NCBI GenBank assembly: GCA_904066235.2
Contig: CAJFCV020000002.1
Span: forward strand, 8,866,001 to 8,930,000
Length of the DNA stretch: 64,000 nt
DNA from: Bursaphelenchus xylophilus
Taxonomy: Eukaryota; Nematoda; Chromadorea; Rhabditida; Aphelenchoididae
Reading direction: 5' to 3'
The translations under genes were made by a program, and so were the position numbers. The notes below the pieces were generated by a model. It searched no databases, was not told the origin of the DNA, and worked only from the letters and a program-made list of their open reading frames with translations. The stretch's first letter is position 1. Every line of letters begins with the position of its first letter. This document shows positions 56,777 to 64,000 of the stretch, one piece after another.

Positions 56777-58836
56777 GGCTATTATAAAGTAAGAAAAACG
56801 TTGTTTTTACTCGGTTCGATGCATTGGTCGGGCTGGAAATTAAAAAGTCAAGGGTAAGTTGTAATAAATAATAAATGGATCGTGACTTTCACGGCGATTA
56901 GACACGAAAAACAATAAAAATAAATATACACCTGAATTACTGTTGAACACGAAGATTAGGTCAAACTACGTGAAATTGTAAACATTTCAAGCTTGAAGAA
57001 TACTAAATAACTTGAACTTTAGAATTCTTGAATTAAGACAAAAAAATTCGGAGATCTAATCTGATTTTAAAATTTTATGCGGGAAAAATTTGAAAACAAT
57101 GTCGTGAACCTTGAATTGACGTGATAAAAACGTAATAAGTCCTTGGATACCCGAGATGGATGTTTTTTTTTTGCATGAAATATGCAAAAAAATGCGGTGA
57201 AATTTCAAGAATTCTCATAAATGCACATAATAAATAATGTTTTTCTTTGGGGTTTCTGTAGTCTTAAAACAACGACGACAGTATCAACCTTCATTTACAG
57301 CCACATAAAGCCGTAAGAAAGTCATATATCTGTCAAAAACACATTTATTTTCCACTTATGTCATCAGATTGATCATGGATAACATATTGATATCCCAATT
57401 ACCCATAATCCCTCATTCTGTATAGAACAGGAAGTTCATACTTTGCAATGGGTAAAAAACAATACGAGAGGAAGAAGCCGTCTATAAAAGTTTGTTTACG
57501 GTTCAAAGTTCGAAAATTTTTTCAAAACCGTCTGCTGGATGGATTATCATATTATAGAGTGCAATTCTCCCATAGAACGAGTAATGCAATCAAACCGACA
57601 AAGATAGGAGAAGTCTATTATGCTTTCTAGGGAATTATGAACGGAATTGCGAGATATTTTAGTCATCATCTACTCTAATCTCTACTGCAATGTCCAATAT
57701 TCCCTTTTGCAACCGTTTGACCTCTCAATCACCAAATAGTCAATCCAAAGGAATTAAGACATCAATTCTGAGCACTCAAGCGCCGCCACCTACACAAACG
57801 AATTCATTTTTTATCCAAGTTCACGTTGAAAAAAGAGAAACAAAAAAGGTCGTAAAATTAGGGAAGAAATTCATAAATTCCCTCACGAGGATGCCAGATG
57901 TCCAACATCGAACTCGAAATAGTTTGGACGTGCTTTTTATGAGCGCTTCAGTTATATACATGAAGGGACTATAAAAAAGGTCCGGAAAGAGTGACAAAAC
58001 GACTTTAAATAGACTCTGAATTTGGTTGCACTGGGGGAAATTTGGGAAATCTTCTATGAAATAAGCCAGAAGTCCTTTTACAGACTAAAGATTAAAAACC
58101 CACTCATTAACTTGTAAGAACAATAAAGAAAGACCAAGATAAACAAGAATAATCATCTGTCTTCCCTTATCCCTTTTTTGAAATTCCCGACGATTATGAC
58201 TAACGCAGCTAACAACAAGAAGACAAGTCAATGTCCAACTTCCCCGAAAAACAACGCCTAACTATCCCGAGCCAAGAATAACAAAGTATCTTCCTCCAAA
58301 GCCTACAAATCCCTAATGGCCGCAAGTTAAACACAAACTTTTAGCAGCTTATCTGTTTTTTCGACAAAAACGTAATGCCTTTTCAAAACCTTCAAAGCAA
58401 ACCCTTCAATCCAATGCATAAACAATATAAAAACCGCTAGACAGCGGATCTCAATTCCTCAAGCCGAGAGTGCAATTTTCGGAGTTAATGGCAAAGGCGT
58501 TCCGGCTTAAATTTTCCCGAAAAATTTGAAGAAAACAATGTGAAAGACAATGCTGGGAGAGCCGTTCTTATCAATGCCGAGAGATTAGACATCCTGGAAG
58601 TGAACGAGTTAGTGAGCAATCACTTTTTGCAAGAAAAGTGTGAGTCATTCGGGGAGGGTGACCGTAAATGGTGAGGGAGATCTCGAGGAAGGCTTATCGT
58701 GAATCTTGTTGTCAATACGAGGAAACAGAGGAGTCGATAATCAAATAAATAAGGCAGAGGGGAAGGTTCTAACATTTCGGCAAAGTATTCAGCGTTACAA
58801 GTTCTAAGAAAATCGAAATTTGGACAATGAGAACTA
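56777..58836. other. Gene-poor region upstream of phospholipase D
   Basis: I find no supported gene. The reading frames at 57448-57630 and 57690-57974 are short, without motifs or convincing splice partners. The proximal part should contain the pld-1 promoter. Confidence 0.45.
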
Positions 58837-59094
58837 CAGTGGGGGACCTGACCCAGTGGCAAAAAACGTACCATTTTGCATCCAGGAAGTATCAAAAAAT
58901 GTGGCAAAATACTTCCATCCTCAAGCGAAAAAACTGGGATTTCAAAAGCGCGCCCGCTATTTTTGTGAAGAAAACGGGCGCGCCCTTCAAAACGCAGTTT
59001 TTTTCACTTGGAGAGGGAAGCATTTTGCCACATTTTTGATACTTCCCGGATGCAAAATGGTACTTTTTTTGCCACTGGATCAGGTCCCTCACTG
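58837..59094. mobile_element. Mariner-like MITE (CAGTG family)
   Basis: CAGTGGGGGACCTGACCC to CAGGTCCCTCACTG, TA on both sides, 258 bp palindrome. Confidence 0.88.
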
Positions 59095-60180
59095 TAGCAG
59101 CTCAAGTAAAGTTAAAACAAAATGGGAAACCCAACCTATGGGTTTCATTACAAAGCCAAATCCGCACGACAGTGCCCTGCTTGTAATCGAATGCTTCAAA
59201 TACCCAAAATCTCCAAGAAAATCACTATCGTACCGTCAAGACCACCAATGACAATATAATTAACTAAAACAGTTTCTTACCGCCTTTAATGAACGAAGAA
59301 ATCGACTTAAAAATTTTTAGATCCAAGATCAACCTTTCAAACCCCTTTCTCTCCTTTTCGAACCCCACAATTATCCTCTATGATCAATTACAGCTTCAAT
59401 TTCAATCGCAAACTCCTCAATTTTCGCAATTCCAAGCCGAACTTCACTTCGATTATTATCAAAATCATCCCTCAACGAAAAGTCAGCTAACGTTCCAAGA
59501 TTTGAGAGCGCTTTTCACGTGTTTACCACAAACAAAAATTGTGCGTCTTTTCAAAAAAAGCCTCTCCGCCTCTTGTCGAAGGGGGTAATCAAGAGGGCCG
59601 AGGGAAAAATTACCCCAAACTGAGTCAGAGAACTGTTCCGAGACGTTGAATTCCGTAAAGTGGAAGGAGAATTAGTGCATTCATATGATTCTGGGAACAT
59701 TAATTTAGTTTTCCCTTCAAATTTTTGCAAAATTAACGCCATTTCCGGCCTACAATAAAATAAATTCTGATATCACAGCTTCTGCAAAGTCGGAACTTTC
59801 GATTCTTCAACGAATTCAGGAAGCAAATGTGACATCAAACAGGATTCATTGTGTATTCAGGCCGAATTCTCGAACAATGAATAAAATTTGTGATTAAAAC
59901 AATATGGGAGGTAGGACACGCGTCCTTCGACTTCCGCACAAACCTAATCTTGAGATTTTTTAATCAAGTTTTGAGCAGGAACAAGGAAAATTATTAGACT
60001 GTGGGGGAGAAAAAAGGTGAATGTCAGCAAAATTGAAGCAACGCACTTTTGGTGGCATTTCACAGTCAAAAAATCTTATTTTAAACCCAGAAAGAAGCCG
60101 TGAAAAGTAAAAGGTCGCTATAGTAAGGTTGATCATACGGCTAATCCTTGATTTCGATCGAGGAATAGTTTATAGGCTTA
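59095..60180. other. Gene-poor spacer between MITEs
   Basis: About 1.1 kb of AT-rich sequence. A 99-codon frame at 59289-59588 is rich in Phe, Gln and Ser and lacks motifs. I see nothing I can support. Confidence 0.4.
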
Positions 60181-60629
60181 CAGTGGAAGTACTCCAAGTG
60201 CGACGCTCAGATTTTGATGAAACTTGGCACAAATTTAGACTAATTTTTTCTAAGATATATGCGAGAATTCTAGCACGAGTTTTGCAGAAACAACCGAGAT
60301 TTTTAGATCAAAAGTCGGCCAAAATTTAGGACTTTCTGCCGAAATTCGGCTCGAAAAGTTTCATGCCTATTTCAACCGTAAAGGATAATGTTTCTACAAA
60401 AAATCAAATTTTTCCGCACGAAACTGCTAAAGTTATGGCCAAAAAGGTGTTTTCTCTCTGACCGCTCTCCACGTTTAGCGTGCTTTCTCGGCGGCAAAAA
60501 CCGTTCGATATCTCGGCGGCGCCCGCAAAGCGCGAGCTAAAACTTTCAGGAATTGATATTTAGTCCATACCCGACGTGTGTGCAAAATTTAAGGAAAATC
60601 TGAGCGTCGCACTTGGAGTACTTCCCCTG
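60181..60629. mobile_element. PIF/Harbinger-like MITE
   Basis: CAGTGGAAGTACTCCAAG to CTTGGAGTACTTCCCCTG, flanked by TTA at 60178-60180 and 60630-60632. It keeps the family body (CGAAACTGCTAAAGTTATGG, TTCTCGGCGGCAAAAACC). Confidence 0.88.
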
Positions 60630-60687
60630 TTAGTTTGATTTATGATTTACAGAGAAACGTTTTCCCTCTGCCAGCTCTCTACACTTA

Positions 60688-60932
60688 CAGTGGGGCAACT
60701 GATTCAGTGGCAAAAAACGTACAATTTTGCATCCGGAAAAGATCAAAAATGTGGAAAAAAGCTTCCTTCTCCAAGTGAAAAAACTTCGTTTTGAAGGGCC
60801 CTTTCTCACACAAGGGCGCGCTTTTGAAATCGGAGTTTTTTTCACTTGGAGATGGAAGCATTTTGACACATTTTTGAAACTTCCTGGATGCATAATGGTA
60901 CGTTTTTTGCCACTGGATCAAGTCCCCCACTG
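60688..60932. mobile_element. Mariner-like MITE (CAGTG family)
   Basis: CAGTGGGGCAACTGATTC to CAAGTCCCCCACTG with TA on both sides. It lies only about 55 bases from the PIF-like copy at 60181-60629. Confidence 0.85.
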
Positions 60933-63522
60933 TAACCGTTTTTTGGAGAAATCGAGGTAAAAATCAGACAATGCTTTCAAAAGCTCTACTTTTTCCCGTA
61001 AAAACAATAGTATAGCTGGCTAAAATTACTTTACCACCTCCAAACTTTAAAAGTAACTCCCATTCTCCACAAAAATCTCAAAATTTTTAGACCTACCACC
61101 AAAAATTTTTCAAAAACTCTTGTCAACATCTATTTATCCTCGTAATCGTGTTTTCTTTGACGTCAAAGGCTAGCTCGAAACGTTTGAACACTAAAATAAC
61201 TTTTGCAGCGACTGTTCGTCAGCAATAACCTTGGTAATAGCCATTTCACAACCACCGAGTATCGAGGAAAAGTCCTCTGACTCATTCCTCAGGCAATTCT
61301 TGCATCGCCTTTTTTGGAAAGTCTTGTTATGAAATTTGTTTACGACCCACGCCCTCCCTTCTTTGGGCCTACGTTACATTTTTTTTCGAAAATAAAAAAT
61401 GTCAAGTCTAATATGAAAAAGTCAAGAACAGGCAAAATTTTTGCCAAGTCTATCATTTGTTTGTTGTTAACGTGAAAAAGGCCGGTCTCAAAAAATCTCT
61501 AAATCGGCTGTTTTCGAAAAAATTCCAGACTCAAAAACAGCCACGAAACTTTCGGAACGCCCAAAATAAAACCGAAAAAATAGGGATTTGAGCTGTCCCG
61601 AAGAAAATAGAGATCTCAGTTGACATTCATTCTTCCTTCCCGTGAAAACAGAGACCACTTGGGATGAAAAAATTTGACTTTTACGATACTGCACTTGGCA
61701 AATCGTCGAAAAATTCGCGAAACGGCAGTAAAACGCCCAGATCTGCAGTCAAATGAATTAAAATTATGTAAAAAGGATGCTAATGGCATAATGCATCGCA
61801 TTTTGACATTATTTTAGTTAGCATACACTGTTAAAATTTCCATCCACAAGAAATTAATTAAAATTCGTGTCAATCGAAAATTTGATAAACAAAACGGCTC
61901 AAATGTCCTTTATTTCCACGAGTTAGAACACAATAAACTTTGGAAAAGCGGTGTGAGGGCGGAAAACAAAAAAAATTTTTATACCAAAAAAGACAAAAGC
62001 CCATGCAAAAATTATTCTCCTGCACTTCCACGCCGATTATGACTCATAAAACACTCCAGAATTCGAGAGGAAAGCAAGTAAATACCCCTCTTTTTTATAA
62101 CCGCGGGATAAAAATAAAACTTTCGGGGAAATTACGTTAAAAAATTATATTATTCATGATAAAGGCTATAAATATCAGACCAAAAATAGATATCCGATCA
62201 AAAACAAGGGACGAGAGTCGGAAAGCAGGATTTCCGATGAAAAAGGGGGCTAAAATAACATGCAAATCGTCGAAAAAACAATCTTACGAGATAATTCTTG
62301 GAATATTTTTGCGAGAAAACAAGAAAATCAATTGTGACATTTCGTCCAAAATCTTATTGGTTTTTCCGGACGAGTCGCAATTCGTCCAAAGATTGAATGA
62401 GTCGGAGAAAACAATGATTATCTTGGATTATCAACATTTACGAAGAATATTTGAGTAGAGAAATCATATTTTTTTCAAAATATATATTTTAGGGGATACA
62501 AATAACTTCTCACTGAAAATTTGGAATTTGTTGATCGGAAAATTTATCCTGTCGGATTTGTGGAATTGAACTTGTCCGATTTCCTTGACCAGCCCTCTTG
62601 ACTTGACCGGTCAGGCCAAATTTCGTTTCCAATCCATAGATTTCCTAGCTGCGTATCTTCGTTTTTCCATCCTGATGCAATAATATCAACCGCCTGAATG
62701 TTCAATGGTACTTTTGAAGATTGCAAAGCGTTTGTGTTCAGTCGTCGATAGGAAACGAGTGGAGAGTATAAGTTGATCGATCGTGGACTTTGCGGTTGTT
62801 TACCACGTGCTTATCGTTAAAAAACTTTAGCTTGGCATGCTGATAAAGTGCAATTTGGGGCGGATGCCTTGTGACAATTTTCTTGATTGTTTATGTAAAC
62901 TGTCCATCAGTATAAAATAAATCGGTTGTTTAAAGTTTGCAGAAATCTTGACATTCCTTACCTTAGGAATTCCTTTCCAAGGTCAGTTCTATTTACCCAT
63001 ACGTTTTGATATATACATTCATACTATTGAAAACTAAGTCTAGACTTTCTGAAATTTGTATTTCATTTATGTTTAACCTTCGTATCCTAGCCGTCCATTG
63101 AGCAAAGAACGTGCGGCTTTTTAAAATTAGAACTGCCCTTTTTATCATGGTGGTCTTCAATTTTCATTGAAAAATGAGGTTATTGAATGGGAAACCAATG
63201 CCTAGAACAGCTTGAAAAGCAAACCAGAAACGGCTGACAATCATTCTTGCTGATAAATAGTGACCTAAAGCGTCTACATAAGAAAGCCGCGAACACATTG
63301 TTTGTTCTTAAACTGAGATTACTTTAATGCTACTTCTGGGCCACTAATTTTTTCGTTTCATCGATAATAAATAGTACATACTAACGTCTGGAAAGGCTAT
63401 TATATAAACTTACAACTTAAATTAAAATTTTTACCCAAAAATGATTCAGAAAAAGAGCCAAATTCATTAAAAATCGTGCGTGATGACTTTTTGTTAACCT
63501 CCGGCAATAGAAATTTTTAGCT
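60933..63522. other. Gene-poor region upstream of the amidase gene
   Basis: No gene is supported. A plus frame at 62156-62458 (100 codons, Lys/Ile-rich) is the longest but has no motif. The final AATTTTTAGCT before the amidase ATG looks like a trans-splice acceptor. Confidence 0.45.
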
Positions 63523-64000
63523 ATGTCTGAGAAACTGCCCCAGGATAAGTCGGCTGCGAAAGAAGAGTGGAAGACTTTACCAAGTCTCCGGTACACAAAG
63601 GTATTGCGAATCAACAATATTCCTATCTTTTTTACTTACAGTATGACCTCGGCAACATTGCTCTAACAGCTCTCGTTATGGCTTATTCAAAACTGGTGTC
63701 GATGAGTTCGGAGAAGAACGTTGTCTTGCCCAGTGAGGATCCATTATTGAATATCAGTGCAGTAAAGGCAGCCGACGAGATTCGACAGGGAAAAGTAGGT
63801 AAACAAATTTTTTCCAAATGATTTTACCTTTTTTCTTTCCAGCTAAAAAGTTTTGACCTAGTCTCTGCCTATTTGAAGCGTATTCGAGATGTAGATCATT
63901 TTATCAACGCAGTCACTGAACTCTTTGAAGCCGAGGCTTTGAACAGAGCGAAAGAAGTGGATGATTACTTGGATAAGATTAGAAATAATCCAGAGGAAAT
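63523..64000 (+). CDS. Fatty-acid-amide-hydrolase-like amidase, N-terminal part (runs off window)
   Basis: Exons 63523-63600, 63642-63794 and 63843 to the window edge are in phase. The visible 135-odd residues start MSEKLPQDKSAAKEEWK. Exon 2 has the hydrophobic stretch ALTALVMAYSKLV. Next comes DPLLNISAVKAADEIRQGK, which corresponds to the start of the amidase-signature fold (LL..SA.ELA..IR.GK), then LVSAYLKRIRDVDHFINAV and RAKEVDDYLDKI. This order is that of FAAH2-type serine hydrolases, which cleave fatty-acid amides such as anandamide. The Ser-Ser-Lys catalytic residues lie beyond the edge, so activity cannot be judged. Confidence 0.82.

Noticed and set aside
62156..62458. 100-codon Lys/Ile-rich frame
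   Set aside because: Composition matches the AT-rich surroundings and no motif is visible.
1253..64000. CRISPR arrays or bacterial-type operons
   Set aside because: The repeats are inverted or dispersed, with no regular short direct repeats and unique spacers. The genes are eukaryotic with introns.

Overview
The window looks like AT-rich nuclear DNA of a nematode. It has multi-exon genes with short GT..AG introns ending in TTTTCAG or TTTTAG, splice-acceptor-like sequence directly before several start codons (as expected for spliced-leader trans-splicing), a cuticle collagen, and locally duplicated secreted-protein families. I cannot name the species. I rebuilt 17 genes by joining exons so that splice sites, reading phase and family motifs all agree. 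Sixteen are complete and one runs off the right edge.

Layout. 1-1230: a long imperfect palindrome. 1253-4981: three paralogous genes for about 200-residue single-pass membrane proteins of unknown family. 5408-10403: three tandem minus-strand genes for pepsin-fold proteins whose two catalytic Asp-Thr-Gly motifs are destroyed. 10894-20197: four secreted serine carboxypeptidases (family S10), three on + and one on -, all with the Ser-Asp-His triad. 20993-22766: SGT co-chaperone. 23108-24667: charged low-complexity protein. 26425-28108: cuticle collagen. 29166-30132: Ly6/uPAR-like GPI-type protein. 30133-41505: gene-poor, repeat-rich block. 41506-42399: small proline-rich tail-anchored protein. 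43068-44442: mitochondrial ADP/ATP carrier. 46130-48073: ZnT/CDF zinc transporter. 49577-56776: 16-exon phospholipase D with PX, PH and two HKD motifs. 56777-63522: second gene-poor block. 63523-64000: start of a fatty-acid-amide-hydrolase-like amidase.

The left third reads as a digestive or secretory cluster: pseudo-aspartyl-peptidases next to active-looking carboxypeptidases. The right two thirds hold single-copy housekeeping genes (chaperone, carrier, metal transport, lipid signalling) separated by transposon-derived DNA.

The second theme is non-autonomous DNA transposons. I see ten copies of a roughly 255-bp inverted-repeat element with CAGTG ends, most in TA duplications (mariner-like). 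Six copies of a roughly 450-bp element have CAGGGGAAGTACCCC ends, most in TTA or TAA duplications (PIF/Harbinger-like). There is also a fold-back carrying a mariner transposase N-terminal fragment, two nested insertions, and several one- or two-copy palindromes. Many lie in introns of intact genes.
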